Shown piece by piece: positions 36,501 to 49,642 of a stretch of 64,000 nucleotides of DNA; the stretch's first letter is position 1, and each line of letters begins with the position of its first letter. The position numbers were made by a program, and so were the translations under genes. The notes below the pieces were generated by a model. That model ran no database searches. It saw nothing but the letters and a program-made list of their open reading frames with translations, and was not told the DNA's origin. The DNA comes from Argentina anserina. Taxonomy: Eukaryota; Streptophyta; Magnoliopsida; Rosales; Rosaceae. The stretch lies in the NCBI RefSeq assembly GCF_933775445.1, contig NC_065874.1, positions 3,553,001 through 3,617,000 on the forward strand, in the 5' to 3' direction.

Positions 36501-37572
36501 CATCCATGGAATTCTATGACATGCCGAAACTTGTTAAACTTCGTTAGTGCTATCTTACCTTGTACAATATAACGTAGAACGTGATTGTAGATTGTGTTCA
36601 AATTGATGATACACCGAAATAAAGTTTATATTTTGAGTGTTCTATCACTGAGTCATGAATTTAGTTATATAAGTGGAAGTGTTTAAGAATCACCATTTGA
36701 AGGTGTATAATTTTGGCAGAATCAAAATCATGCAAATGTAAGTAAAAAAAATCATGTGCCATAGATCTATAGTACGGTTTTGGATAGATATCTGAAATGC
36801 CGAAGAGATTATGAGAATATGAAAATGAGAGATAGAACAAGAATCTTGAACCTTTTGAGTTTTGGCAAGGCAAGTCTATAACTTAACTCCTTCGGGCAAG
36901 TGAGCGATCCAGTACTCGACTCAAAAACTTGAATTCGGAAGCCGACCATGATGCTAATCAAATGAACAAGCTTGATTAATAAACTGGGAATGCTCCTCAG
37001 ATTACTTTGCTCGAGCATAATTTTGTAGGGGACATAGGGAAACGAGTGATTAACAAGCATCCATCTTCATCAGCCAAAAGTTAAAGACCCCGAGGAACTC
37101 AATCATAATCTCGCCAAAATCTTTTGCCTGATAGAGGTTCAAAATGAAACTAATGTACAAAGAACAAATCCAAAAGTTGCTTAAAAGTTGCAAAACAATG
37201 GAATCCATATATCCAAAGTATGAAGTTGTCCAGTACAGGGGAAGCAACATGATTGCGGGAACGTAAAACAAATCGTATCACCAGTAACTAAATAATTCAA
37301 AAGTAAATCGTAAGAATACTCTTAACTTAAAGATGAACGATTCAGATAGTATAAAAGCAAAAGAAAGAAAAAATGATGAAAGATTGACGAAATATAAAAA
37401 ACACAGATAATAAATGATTAACAAGTTCGGTCCAAGTAGTTTAGCTTTTGAATGTTTTATGGTTGTACAACTGAGGCAGTACTAGTTAGTAGTTTTACAT
37501 GTATGATGTTTTAGTCACCGAAACTATTTCCTTGTGTAAGTTGTGTGAGTTGTGTCTACGGAGTTTCAGGGC
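33578..37572. other. 4 kb spacer without a supported gene
   Basis: AT-rich sequence between the fold-back element and the SEC61-alpha pseudogene. It contains a (GT)n tract at 36276-36301. An open frame at 35828-36202 lacks recognisable similarity. No tRNA, other RNA or transposon ends were recognised. Confidence 0.5.
36276..36301. repeat. (GT)n microsatellite
   Basis: About 26 bp of uninterrupted GT dinucleotides. Confidence 0.93.
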
Positions 37573-39600
37573 TTAACGATGGCGGGTAACGCCAAGTTCA
37601 CTGGCGCTCTCTTTTCATGTCTCAAAGAACTGATATATGGTTGTAACTGCAAGCAATATCCCAGTTCCTGAGCCAATTGCCCCCATGATATCTGCGAAAA
37701 CCGTCAAGGCACCAATGCACATTCCTCCAAATGCAGCAGCTGCAGTTGGTATATAACGATAAGTTCCTTCTCCAAGTTTGAATCCCTATGTCCAGGCATC
37801 ACCATGTGTTGTTCCTGTACAGTGCCACAAAATAAATGTTAAACTCTAACATAGACATGCAAGAATTTCTTCATTACTGATCATACTCGGGTAGTTATGT
37901 GCATAAAACGGTAGTACTAATGTGAAGAAAAATATTGTAAGGACCAGGATGGGTAAGACCAAAAATACCTTGAGCTGCTTAGCTACATCTCGGGCAGAAG
38001 AACCAGAAACTTGAATCCAGGCTTCTGATAAAAGTGCACAGGCTGCAAGCATAAACATTAGATAGAATAGTGCATGGAACGGATCGGCTGCCATACTTGC
38101 CAAGCTGCAATTAAAACCAAATCAGTGTTACGGTGTCACCAACATGCTTTTGCTTACGCAAGCATCAAGAAACTGCAATGAATTATCAATGGTAGAGTAA
38201 TTCGATGATGATTTACCTTGACGGTTGAGTGATATAGTAAATAAGTCCACCAACTGGAATCAACTGTCTACTAGAATATCCAGCTTCCTTCCACTTCCCC
38301 AACAAGTTCACCAAGAAATTCCCACTGTACCGGTTGTAAAGCAACTGTACCGATAAAAAAAGGAAACTGTTATCTCATTGAAAACAAAATGCAGCTTTAT
38401 TAAGAAACATCAAAGTTTAATGCATATCATCTTACCTGGGAGCAAAAAGAAAGGTTGAAGACAAGAGCAGAGTGGAGAATAATTGGCATGTTAGAGGTGT
38501 AGAAAAGCTTAATAGGATATGATCCCTGTTGTCCATGGTTAACCTTTGATCTCACTGATAAATCCACACGAAAACCTTGGAAGTAGATGACAATAAGGCC
38601 AAATTTGTAATATTTGGAAGGTCCTGTCATAGAAAGCCTCTCAAAGAGCTCGTACTTTCTCTCTCCTTGTTATTAGGAGATGGAACAAAGCAATAGAGGC
38701 ACCTTCAAATTGAGTTCCACGGCCGTTGTTTATAGTTATGGGACTAAAAGCCTTCCAAATGATGTTCTCACTGCATATAAAATCATTGACCAAATCAGGA
38801 GACACATTATAACATATAATATGACAATGTTCTGTGTATTTGGATTTGAGCATACCAGATGTTGGTAGCTATGAAAAGGGAGACCGCTGATCCCAGACCA
38901 TATCCCTTCTGAAGAAGTGCATCCAGGCACATCACAATAACTGAGGCAAAGCAAAGTTGACATATGATAAGAATGGCATTCCCAACACCAAGCTGACCAA
39001 CAGGACCATACATTCCTGATAGAACATAAGAAACAGCTTGACCAACAGCAATGAGTATCCCCAGCATCTTTTGTGCTCCATTTCTGCAGTTAGAAGCCGA
39101 TAAAAAGCATATCAGTAGAATGCTAAACAAGTAACAATTAACAAATATATTATATTGGCAAGTTTTTAACAAGAACAAGATTTGGAAGAAAGTATATCAG
39201 TAGAATGCTAATGATTTGAAGCAAACAATTAGGAAAAAGTTAAGAGCAAGAAAACTCACAATAATTCACGATCCTCACGGTAACTGTTGTCCACTTTAAT
39301 TATCTTTGAACCAGCCAACAATTGCATCACCATCCCAGATGTCACAACAGGGCTGATACCAAGCTCCATGACAGTCCCGCGGCTAGATGCCATAATTACA
39401 CGAATCCAATAAAAGGGATCAGCACCAGTTGTATCGTGTATTCCATACAGTGGAAGCTGACTGCACACCAGAAAGATGCCTAGGACGAACACAGTATATA
39501 TCAACTTCTCAGACAACCGGATTTTTTTTTTAGGACTTTCAACCTCCGGAAGAAACCGAAGAAAGGGTCTGACCAAATGCAGGACTTTAAACTCTGGCAT
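37573..39600 (-). pseudogene. SEC61-alpha (SecY) pseudogene, intron-containing
   Basis: Remnant of the gene for the pore subunit of the ER translocon. Six exon-like blocks in coding order: 39260-39600, 38856-39083, 38436-38770, 38217-38344, 37969-38104 and about 37573-37814. They match SEC61-alpha from VLHLVRPFL to the C-terminal ASELG. The splice sites survive, so this is a duplicated or decayed gene and not a processed copy. Lesions: a TGA at 38641-38643 where the family has Arg (RAL*EAFY); small deletions at about 38590-38630 that shift the frame; a one-base deletion near 37748 in the block before PTAAAFGG; and a TGA at 37615-37617 in FETFEK. Any product would stop after about 232 residues, half length. 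The ERD2 gene lies directly upstream on the same strand. Confidence 0.9.
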
Positions 39601-40594
39601 TGCTAGTACCTAAATCAGGCCAACCAGCATCGAAGTCATTAGCACATTCTCTATATTACAGAAATTCGTCAAACAAAAGAGCTCAAATCCATTCAGACAA
39701 ATCGATTGATAGCACAAGTTATATATATAACATTCAACTAGCACTGTTCAATAGGACTCTACTCAAGCAGTAAGCAATAAGCTTATATTGGCACTAAAAA
39801 CAGACGGAGAATATGCTTATTACCGATATTTGATATTATAGGTTGTTTTGTTTAGATTTCTTGGACTTTAACGAATCAAGTACGATAACTATAGCAGTCT
39901 AGACAACATCTCGGAAACAATCATATCATGCAAAACAGAAAGAGCAGGGTGTTTTAATTACCAGAGTCCAGAGGTATCGATGAGGGAGCTCAACACCTTG
40001 AATTGGCTTTTGAGTTTTTATACCAAGCCTGGTGAACGACGAAGACGTAAAGCAGGCGACGGGCATAAGTATAACAGAAAATGGGAACACCCTATGGTCT
40101 TTTTATGTGTTAGAAAGATGATGGATAGCCATTTAGAATTCAGATTCTATTTTTACACGAATTCTATTTTTTTTATCCGATAGTAATAGTAATACAGTAC
40201 AGTACCATATCAGATTTGTTTTCCATATGTCTTACTACACATTTTGCGGACTGTCTTTTTTTTTTGGGGGTGTTAAAGTAAAGCTTTACAGGAGTTTCTA
40301 GATGAGTAAGCGAGCACAGCTTTATCTGAGGACGGTAAATATAACTCATCTGCAATTTCATTGTCTTTTACAAGGTCATGATACTTGTAGGTCAGGTTGT
40401 GTATGACATGGGTGAAGTTCCACCAAAATTCACTAACTAGCTAGAACCCCATGTATGGATTCAGGGAATCAGGGTTGTATCCTAATTCAAAACTAGTCTC
40501 TATATGCTTCCTCTGAAGAGTCACGCCTCAACTCGAGTTACCAATCATGGTGTAGAAAAACCAAACCTATGATTCAGATGTACACCTCCTCCGC
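39601..40594. other. spacer between SEC61-alpha pseudogene and ERD2
   Basis: Contains what was the promoter and leader of the SEC61-alpha gene and the 3' UTR of ERD2. No other gene was recognised. Confidence 0.5.
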
Positions 40595-43531
40595 TTAAGC
40601 TGGCAGATTAAGATTTGCATTGTTTTTCCAACTGTAAAACAAACATCCAACTGTTATAAACCTATCAAGATACTAAAGGGTCATTGGAAAGAAAGTTGCT
40701 AGGATTTGCTACCTGAGAAAGTAGTAGTAGAAAAAATCTGCATATAGAGCTGTCTGAACCAGACCAGATATGCAAGCTGCAAAATCATAAACAGAAAAGG
40801 AGTCGGCCAAACTTTACCAACAGCAGTAATGGAACTGAAAATGGAAGAATAACATATTTCTCTGGGGCCTCTCATATAGCTTACCGATCCATCGACTGAA
40901 CTTTGCTTCCGTGAGGTAGCGGTAGATCCAGTTGAGGATGTACAATGCACGATAGACCCTGAAAATTAAAACATAAGTATCCATAAATGCATTTACATTC
41001 GCACACACTGACACCAGAAACTATAAATCTACCATTAGAAGTCAATTTATGTGACAACTCTGTCAAATTCTTAAGGTTTTCTTGACTTCAATATATTCAG
41101 CATCTATACCAGCAACAAAAAACCCAAATATCATAAAGTACTTGCACCACTAAATAACCACGTTACCAACTTAGAGACCAACGCTACAACTGCTACGTGT
41201 TTTTAAGTGTTACGGGCAACCTGAAACACCTGTTACATCTTATTCAAACTTGCCAGACTATACAAGTCAGGTTTTCAGACCTCCATTGGAACAATCTACC
41301 TTTATGGTAAGATTTTTGGAGTCTTCGTGCCACTATAGCTAGTTTGGAGTTTTTGTTTTCAAAAGCACGGCTGGCTGTAATTCTCTTCTAGAAAAAGAGA
41401 ACTACATGTTAAGCACACTACGCAGCATTTTGTATATCCAGGCTGTGGACTATCCAGATTCCCAAAAGACAGTTGCTATCCAGTATTCATAACAAACAAC
41501 AAAATATAATCCTCTCCTATATCAAGGGTCCTAAAGAACTTCGCCAAAAGTGGAGATAATGAGATATTAACAGTTCAAATTCCAAACAATGAAATAAGCT
41601 AAAGCTCAGACTTCTGTGAAGAGGAATGCCTATTGATTCTCAAGTGCCGTCAATTGTGATACAATGAGGTTCGTTATTGTTGATAACACAGAAGTCCATA
41701 CTTCTCAAAGTCCGACATATCAGGTATGCATCCACTGCAGACATTCTAAGGTGCCCATCTTGATTTAAGATAAACATTACCAAGCAAAATGTTGGCGTAA
41801 TATTCCTCAAGGCACCAAGTTGTAATTCATTGGATGAAAACCTACTGTAGATGGTGATAGGTGGTGCAAGATTCCTGAAGGCACTAGGCTTTTGTTCATC
41901 AGATGAAATACTACTGTAGTTGGCTAGATGCTCAGATACATGACGTTTACTATTACAAGTTACTAGTCCGCATTTCAGATAGTAGCTTCATGATTATGAT
42001 TGCAAACCAAAATGATATAAGAAATTGACTATTTGTAATTCCATAACCATGTGACAAGAGAAACAAGGGACATATGTGGTAAATCAAAGCGTGAATAATA
42101 ATAGTATAGAAAGCAAAATTTTATGAGACAAACAATATCCTTTTGAACTTCAAATAATTGACACCAGCAAGTAGTTCAATTCTATAGCACATGACAAAGA
42201 GGGAAGAGTGTATACTTACCCCAGAAAGAAAACATACTGCCCTGTCAAATTATCCACATTCCCACTTCGCTGTAGCAAAACTAACTGTGGAATAATTGCC
42301 ACTGCCTCCAAGTATATTGAAAATGCCCAGAAGACCTGAAAAACGATTTACTTCAGCAATAGAGATACAAAATGTTGCAGGTGCACCATTATGGCCTAGG
42401 AAGTTGGTTCAGGGACATATGCCAGCAAAATGAAAATCCTACAAACATATATTAGGGGCCAAGAACAAAAGTTCCAGAAATACTCACTGATACTATGACC
42501 ATAAATTAAAATATCAAGTCACAGTCAAGTGTGTAACTAGTCAAATAGTCCCAGAAGGAAAATGGATCCAAAGCACGACTTGTCAATATAGCGTATCGAC
42601 ACCACAGAAATGTTGGAACCAAGATGCAACAGAAAACTATCTCATGTTGGAGGGACCGTGTGGTTATAGACTAACTTCTACATCATAGTGACAAATGAAC
42701 ACCAATACAAGAGCTAAAGTTAATACAAACTACAAGCTCCATCAAAACTCCAATCTAACTAGAATTAGGTAAGCACCCTTCTGAAACCGTAAAAACTCCA
42801 AGAACACCACAATTAACACAAACACAAAGGGCCAGAGTCCATTTCGTAGTTTACGTTTCAAACGCTTTAAGAGATGACCTAAATCCATTATCTTCGAGGT
42901 TAACGGTAATCGAATTGAAAAATGATTGAAGGCAAATCTACAAAGGCTACTACATGACAAGTTGACAACAACACAACACAACACAATGCTGAACAAAATC
43001 TCTATAAATTAATCAAACTAAGCAATCATAATCCCTAATTCGAAAACGACTATATATACAACAAAATAGTGAAGTAAACTTGGATTAAGTTCAGAAATGC
43101 ATCACCTCCTGAAATGTGAGCTTCTCATTAACAAGGAGAGCAAGCACAAAGCAAGCTCCGACGAGATAGTGATGGCGGAAAGTGTCCAGCTCCTTATTGT
43201 AGGACCGCCGCACAGTTCTGTGGCGGCGCATACACACCACAATCGCCACCGAGCTCAAAATGAACACCACCTTCATCACAGAGTTGTACACCGAAATGAA
43301 ATCCGTGAACAGATCCAGGTACCGCGCCAGGAACACCACCGCGTAAAGCTCCTGCGTCTTCAGCGAGATTCCTACACCGCGGAAAATCAGAATCGGAATC
43401 GGAAAGTGAAATTGAGGGGGGTGAGTTTCTTTTTTTATACCTGAGCAGGATCTGGTGGCGTAGATTTTGAGGAGGAGGACGAGGATGCTGATGAGGTGGC
43501 TCATATCGCCGGCGAGCCTGAAGGCGTTCAT
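40595..43531 (-). CDS. ERD2: ER lumen protein-retaining (KDEL/HDEL) receptor
   Basis: Seven-helix Golgi receptor that returns KDEL/HDEL proteins to the ER in COPI vesicles. Exons in coding order: 43441-43531, 43106-43371, 42220-42335, 40885-40958, 40713-40776, 40595-40631; total 648 nt, 215 aa, the standard length. Family signatures are present: MNAFRLAGDMSHL at the N-terminus, GISLKTQELYAVVFLARYLDLF across exon 2, NWIYRYLTE, and LVQTALYADFFYYYF followed by a short cytosolic tail ending NLPA. Phases agree at every junction. The start at 43531 is chosen because it gives the conserved N-terminus; the open frame upstream of it is leader. Intron 3 is 1261 bp. A (CT)n tract lies in the leader 30 bp before the start. 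Confidence 0.95.
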
Positions 43532-43560
43532 GGCTGGAATCGGAGACTTTGGTGCCCTAG

Positions 43561-43579
43561 AGAGAGAGAGAGAGAGAGA
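43561..43579. repeat. (GA)n tract in ERD2 leader
   Basis: AG dinucleotides reading CT on the ERD2 coding strand, 30 bp before its start codon. Confidence 0.93.
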
Positions 43580-43845
43580 TGTTTTGACTTGGGGGTGACC
43601 TGTGTGTAGAAGAGTGCAGGAGAAAGAAGGAGGGGGTGACGTGGCAGTCTCTAACGGCTCCTTCAACCGCCTCCACCGTGTTTAACATGAAGCAGGGTTT
43701 AACGGGATTGGTCGACCTTCCATGGCGCAGTTTGGCGCGTTGGATGGGCTCGAGGGTTGGATTTTATTGGTTACGTGGCTAGACTAAATTTCACCTTCTT
43801 TTTCTTTTGAGATGAATTAATATTTTTACATTTTTACCCATAAAT

Positions 43846-43960
43846 CTCCACTACTATAATGAGAAACTTTCTTTTAGTGTCAACAATTTCACCAAATTAT
43901 TAACTCCACTACTATAATGAGAAACTCTTTTTTAGTGTCAATAATTTCACCAAATTTTCA
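43846..43960. repeat. two-copy tandem repeat, unit about 58 bp
   Basis: The segment beginning CTCCACTACTATAATGAGAA occurs at 43846 and again at about 43904 with a few substitutions and small indels. Confidence 0.85.
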
Positions 43961-44825
43961 AACTCCCGAAAATACAAGAAAGAAAAGCAGAATAAATTTG
44001 AGGATGTAATATGTACAAGAGATAACATGGTAAAATACAAGAAGAAAAGCAAAATAAAATTTAGAAAAAAAATCAATGAAACCGTAGGAGAGTAGAAGGA
44101 GATGGCTTTAACACACGATCCCCTGAAAACCACTAGGGCACGAGACAAATTCATACAATGAGCAGCTACTCCCAAACCAATTGAAGAGTAGTTTCAATCC
44201 CCCAAAAAAAATGCATGCGCGAGCACTACTTTAGTGTACATTTTAAATTGTGTACATTTATTTTGCGCATGCACGACGAGAAAGGCTAGTGAAAAATAAA
44301 AACCGTTGTTTCACTAAGTCATTGTGTTAAAAGTTAACCCGTCAACCGGTGATGGAAACCGCACCGAACCATGTGACCGATGAATCCAAGCCCTTTAAAC
44401 TTGAAGGGGTTTAGTCCGGTAAAAACACGGCTAGACCTGTAAGTCGGACGAACGTGAGTTGTATACTTAAACACATTTCATCATTCGACCACGCGATTGA
44501 TGAAATACATGGGAGTGATGCTTTTTTCGATCCGGATCCTCTCCTAATGCTTCTCGACTAATATTGCCTAGCATGATAATCATTGTCGTTCAATCTTAAT
44601 CAACGACAAAGATCTCTCTTACTTTGGCTTTTGAGATTTTCTCATATGTTCAACCATCACTCTATCTCATATGATTTCTGACATGAAATTTCACCCTGGA
44701 ATACCTTCTTTGTAGTTATCTCTCTTATATTCCTCGTCCATTTGGACAAAAGGAATCCTCCTAAAGTAAGGAAGTACTTATCTTTAAAAAAAACCTATAC
44801 ATTTTGCTAGCTAGATAAGACTAAA

Positions 44826-47019
44826 ATGGTATTACTCAATTGCGGCGAAGTTTTGCTATCGTCTGAAGAAGTCATGGCAATCGGTCCTAATAACAACGAT
44901 CCAGATCCAGCCCTAAGAATGGTTAACCCACCACGACCAACTAGGGTTAAGAACAAAGCACCGGCTCCTATTCAAATCACCGCCGAGCAAATCCTCCGGG
45001 AGGCTCGTGAGCATCAACAGGCAGAATTCCAACCTCACAAACAGAAAATCACAGACCCAACTGAGCTCGCCGACTACCGTCTCCGAAAACGCAAGGAGTT
45101 CGAGGATCAAATCCGACGCGCGAGGTCGAATGAAAAAGTTTGGAAGAATTATGCAACCTGGGAGGAGGCTCAGGGGGACTTGGGAAGAATTATGCACGTT
45201 CGGTTTGGGAGCGTGCCCTAGATGTCGATTACAGGAACCGCTCTCTGTGGTTTGGGTACGTAGAGATGGAGATGAGAAACAAATGCATTAACCATGCAAG
45301 GAACGTGTGGGATCGGGCTGTGCAGCTATTGCCAAGAATAGATCAGCTCTGGTACAGGTACATTCACATGGAAGAGATGATTGGGAACGTGGCCGGAGCT
45401 CGGGAGATTTACAAGAGGTGGATGAGTTGGATGCCGGACCAGGAAATGTGGCAGTCCTTCATCAATTTTGAGCTCAAATACAACGAGGTGGAGCGTGCTA
45501 GAGAGATTTTCGAGTGGTTTGTACAATGTCATCCGAAAGTCGGAGCTTGGATTAGGTATGCCAAGTTTGAGATGAAGAATGGTGATCCTGCAAGGGCGAG
45601 GAATGTGTATGAAAGGGCATTTATGAAGCTAGCTAATGATGAGGAGGCCGAAGAGTTGTCTGTGGCTTTCGTTGAGTTTGAAAAGCGGTGCAAAGAAAAA
45701 GAGCGAGCCAGGTCTATCTACAAATATGCACTTGATCACATACCCAAAGGAAGAGCCGAGGTTTTGTATTAAAAGTTTGTCTTTTGAGAAGGGATTGAGG
45801 ATGCGATTGTGGGAAAGAAGAGGTTTGAGTATGAGGATGAGGTTAGGAAGAATCCTCTAAACTACGACTCCTGGTTTGATTGTATAAGGCTAGAAGAGAC
45901 TCAAGAGAGTGCAGGGAACAAGGAGAGAATCAGAGAGGTTTATGAGCGAGCTGTTGCTAATGTTCCTTCGGCTCCGGAGAAGTATTATTGGGAGCGATAT
46001 ATTTATTTGTGGATAAACTATGCACTCTATGAGGAGTTTGAGACAGGAGATGTGGCACGTACAAGAGAGGTCTATAAGGAGTGCCTTAAGCTAATTCCTC
46101 ACGAGAAGTTCTCGTTTGCGAAAGTATGGATTCTTGCTGCGCAGTTTGAGATACGACAGCTGAATATGACAGCTGCACGCAACATTATTGGTAATGCAAT
46201 ACGCAGGGCAGCTAAGGAGAAGGTTTTTAAGAAGTACATTGAGATTATTGAGCTGCAACTTGGAAATATGGATCGTTGTAGGAAGATGTATGATAAGTAT
46301 CTACTGTGGTCACCCCACAATTGCTATGCATGGATCAAGTATGCAGACTTAATAACATGTTTAGGGGAACTTAAACGAGCAAGAGAAATCTATGAACTCT
46401 GCAATTGGCCAATTAGAGCTCGAAAAGCCTGAATTGTTGTCGAAGGCTTACATCGATTTTGAACTGTCTAAATTTGAGTTTGAGAGAAACAAGACAACTT
46501 TATGAGAGATTACTAGACAGGAAAAAACGTGTAAGGGTGTGGATCCGTTACACAAAATTTGAGACATCTGCTATGGTGGGAAATAAGGACTTAAGGAGGA
46601 TTCAAATTATGCAGAAGCTCCTGTTGAGGGTGATCTTGTTAAAAAGAAGAAACAATGTATTGAATGTGCTAGAAAAAATTTTGGGAGGGCTCTTGACTGT
46701 TTTAGAACTTCTGAACCTCAATTAAAGGAAGAAAGAAGTATGTTGCTAGAGGAATATGTTGCTAGAGGAATGGTTGAATGTGGAAAGTAGCTTTGGGGAA
46801 TTCGGTGATATGAGTCTAGTGCAATCTAAGCTACCAAAGAAGGTGAAGAAGAGGAGGTTAATAGAAACTGAAGAGGATCCAGCTGGGTATGAGGAATACA
46901 TCGATTACCTGTTCCCAGAAGAAAGTGAGACGACAAATCTCAAGATTTTGGAAGCTGCCTACAGGTGGAAGAAGAAGCAAAAAGTTTCTTCTGATGAGGA
47001 TCCTCATCAAAGTCTTTGA
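44826..47019 (+). pseudogene. Crooked-neck-like (CRNKL1/Clf1) splicing factor pseudogene, intronless
   Basis: Remnant of a HAT-repeat splicing factor of the Prp19-associated complex. It reads from RPTRVKNKAPAPIQITAEQILREA near the N-terminus to GYEEYIDYLFPEE and LKILEAAYRWKKQK at the C-terminus. The whole family length is covered without introns; some plant CRN genes are naturally intronless, so this does not prove a retrocopy. Lesions: frameshift near 45190; TAA at 45770-45772 and TGA at 45785-45787 followed by loss of about ten codons; frameshifts near 46405, 46485 and 46590; and a 16 bp tandem duplication at about 46740-46771. No continuous frame exceeds about 210 codons. Confidence 0.92.
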
Positions 47020-49232
47020 ACTGTTTTTTTTTTTTCAAACTAATTCAAAGCACGGTTGGTAGATATATTGATTGGTTGTCTGGAACTTGTTTAGATTCTA
47101 GTTCCATATATATTATATGGGATTCCATGCATGAATGCACTCTCTTTTGGAACGATTAATTAGTGTAATGTTTCATGTATGAACGTACCTAATGTATCAA
47201 TTATTAGTTCTATTGCGATTATCCGCAAAGCTCTAAGTAATGTCAAAGCTAGAAAGTACGTACTGGCCATAGAATCAGATGAAGTAAGTCGGTCTCTCCA
47301 ATATTACAAGGCATCACGGTACTACTATATTCTGAATTTCTGACGGTACAAAAAGACATATCCAGTGAATCATCCTACTTCATATTCAGATCATAAATTC
47401 AAACTGAGAATATGGATCCTACGACGCATGTACTCGATCAATGGTTCAAGCTATTAAATTAATCAGCTGCATTTTGCAAGGCGTATATCAAAATCTAAAA
47501 ATATATAGCAAGTCTATTAATAACTATTGAGAAAGAACTTGCTACGCACGATCCTCAATATTGCTCAATCTTGATGCATACTGCATCCACGTAAATTCCA
47601 GAAGGCTTAAACTAATTTAACAGCGACGTTCCCCTTAACAAATGGGGTACAATGATAGTTTGCTGTTTTTGGTGTACATGTTCTTCATGACATTCGGATA
47701 GCTCAGATTCAGGCTCTCAATCTCAATCTCATGATCAAAAGGATTATGCCACCACCTTAAGAATTTACCAAATTGGCGGCTTCTGCACTACTAACTTCCT
47801 GCAATGCAACAAATATACAACCTTATGTCATTTACTGTCATCGGCAGAAAAAACACAAACTTCTTTATCATGGCATCCTACTAATAACACCTATCCACCT
47901 ATCGATCAGATATATCATAAATTCTTCCCCTAAACTCTGGTCGATTATATGTTGTTTACTATCTCATAATTAACATGTAAGACGGAAGAGGTAAGAGCCC
48001 AAGGAAGCTATATATTGACTCCCAAAATTCTGAATCAAGATCAGATAACAATTATAAAACTGTAGATCTAGAATCAATAAATGCTTCTTTTTGAAATGAA
48101 ATGTCGAGGATGAAGAATTTCTTCAATAAGGAGTCATCCTTGAGGCAAACCTAAACTGGATAGGTATTTGACGTTCCGTAAAAACATTTTAATACAACAA
48201 AAACAAAGTTCTAGATATGTATCAAATTTGGGGCTTTATTTTAGCCGCCCCCTCTATACATCATGAGTGACCCTACGCATAGCAAAGGAGTGCGAAGCCG
48301 CCACAAAGATGCACATAGCTAGGCACGCCACCAACTAATATTATCACAAGAAATTAACACACTTTGAAGCCGTGCTTTTGTATAGCTTAGAGATGACACC
48401 ACTCCCTAAACTCAAATATATTAAGGCTTTGAACTCAAACCCATATCGTTGTCCCTCCAGAACTAGACATCAAATGAGCTTTTCCAATAAGTTGAAATGA
48501 TGTCCACCCTTTAAACACATATTCAAAGCCCCCATCGAGCCCTTTATAAGAAAAGAGCCGAGGAAGCTTGAGCAAAGTCAGCTACCATATATTTGGTATA
48601 GATCTCATGCATGAGCTGCTTTAATCAAAGATTAGTATTACTGATACTTAATCATTATATAACGACAAATCTTGCTCTTTTTGCTCTCTCTTCCAGTTAG
48701 CCACGAGTCATTATAGTTAATTGGCATGGGTTACGTTTGGCTATATCTGCTATTATATATGAGTAGTTGTCGAAGGCAGCATGCACTCCATGCAGTCAAA
48801 GATCTGCCGGGAAAGGCTAGATCCCAAGTCCTAATCGAACACCGGCCATCTTCGATCTTCTTCTTCGTTAATATTTATGGGTCTCCGTTAGGTCACCGAT
48901 ATCGAACAACATAGATCGATTTCATGTTGAATCGGCTTTAACGCAATGCATGAGGAACATTATGACCAACCTCTAGAAAAACATCTAATAATTAACAGGA
49001 AAACATTTTCATCCACAATATATACCAATTATTATGAGACATTACGTATTAGAATTAGGGTTTCTTCCAAAGGACAACAATATAAATGCAGAACAACAAA
49101 AAACAGAACAGAGTACCCGAAACAATCAGCTGAAAGATACATTTTTAATGGTATTTGGTACTTGTCACAATCTTGGTTTTATATATCAGATTTATCAAAA
49201 ATAACTACATTACAAACTGAGAATTCTAAATG

Positions 49233-49235
<3 letters not shown>

Positions 49236-49294
<59 letters not shown>
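49236..49294. repeat. (TA)n microsatellite 1
   Basis: About 59 bp of uninterrupted TA. Confidence 0.95.
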
Positions 49295-49296
<2 letters not shown>

Positions 49297-49632
49297 TGTG
49301 TTAGTGCTGGTGCCCTAGGTAGGATGCAGGCATCTTCTGTTATGGTCCTACTCCCTCTCATATATTATTTTCAGTTATGAGAATCCTAGAAATTTCACAT
49401 GTGAGTGATGTGACCAACCTCTGAACATATTAACTTACAGTGAAACTCCAAGTCTCTCTTAATAGAAACCAACTGTTTTTCTTTCAATAATAATTCCTCT
49501 CCGGCCACCGGCCACCCCCTTAGTAAATATTTTGGTCCCCTACATTATCAATTTCTCAGTAACCACCCATATATAGATGCTTGCTATAAGAGCTTCACCA
49601 ACATAAGGAACCAATTTAAGAGTTTCTTGGTG

Positions 49633-49642
<10 letters not shown>

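Larger units (their letters stand above)
43532..44825. other. ERD2 promoter and spacer
   Basis: Promoter and leader of the leftward ERD2 gene, then AT-rich spacer with a two-copy tandem repeat (43846-43960). A short hairpin occurs around 44213-44275 (TGCATGCGC and its inverse). No gene was recognised. Confidence 0.5.

Noticed and set aside
41793..41925. Two diverged copies of a roughly 55 bp segment in ERD2 intron 3
   Set aside because: Similarity is real but weak and no boundary or target duplication can be set; noted only as an old local duplication.
43091..43666. 191-codon minus-strand frame beginning with a Pro/Ser-rich leader
   Set aside because: It reads through the ERD2 leader, first exon, intron 1 and exon 2. 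The family structure and length support the spliced 215-residue product starting at 43531.
44213..44275. TGCATGCGC inverted repeat as a possible small transposon or terminator
   Set aside because: The stem is only about nine bases with a loop of about 45, and no flanking duplication was found.
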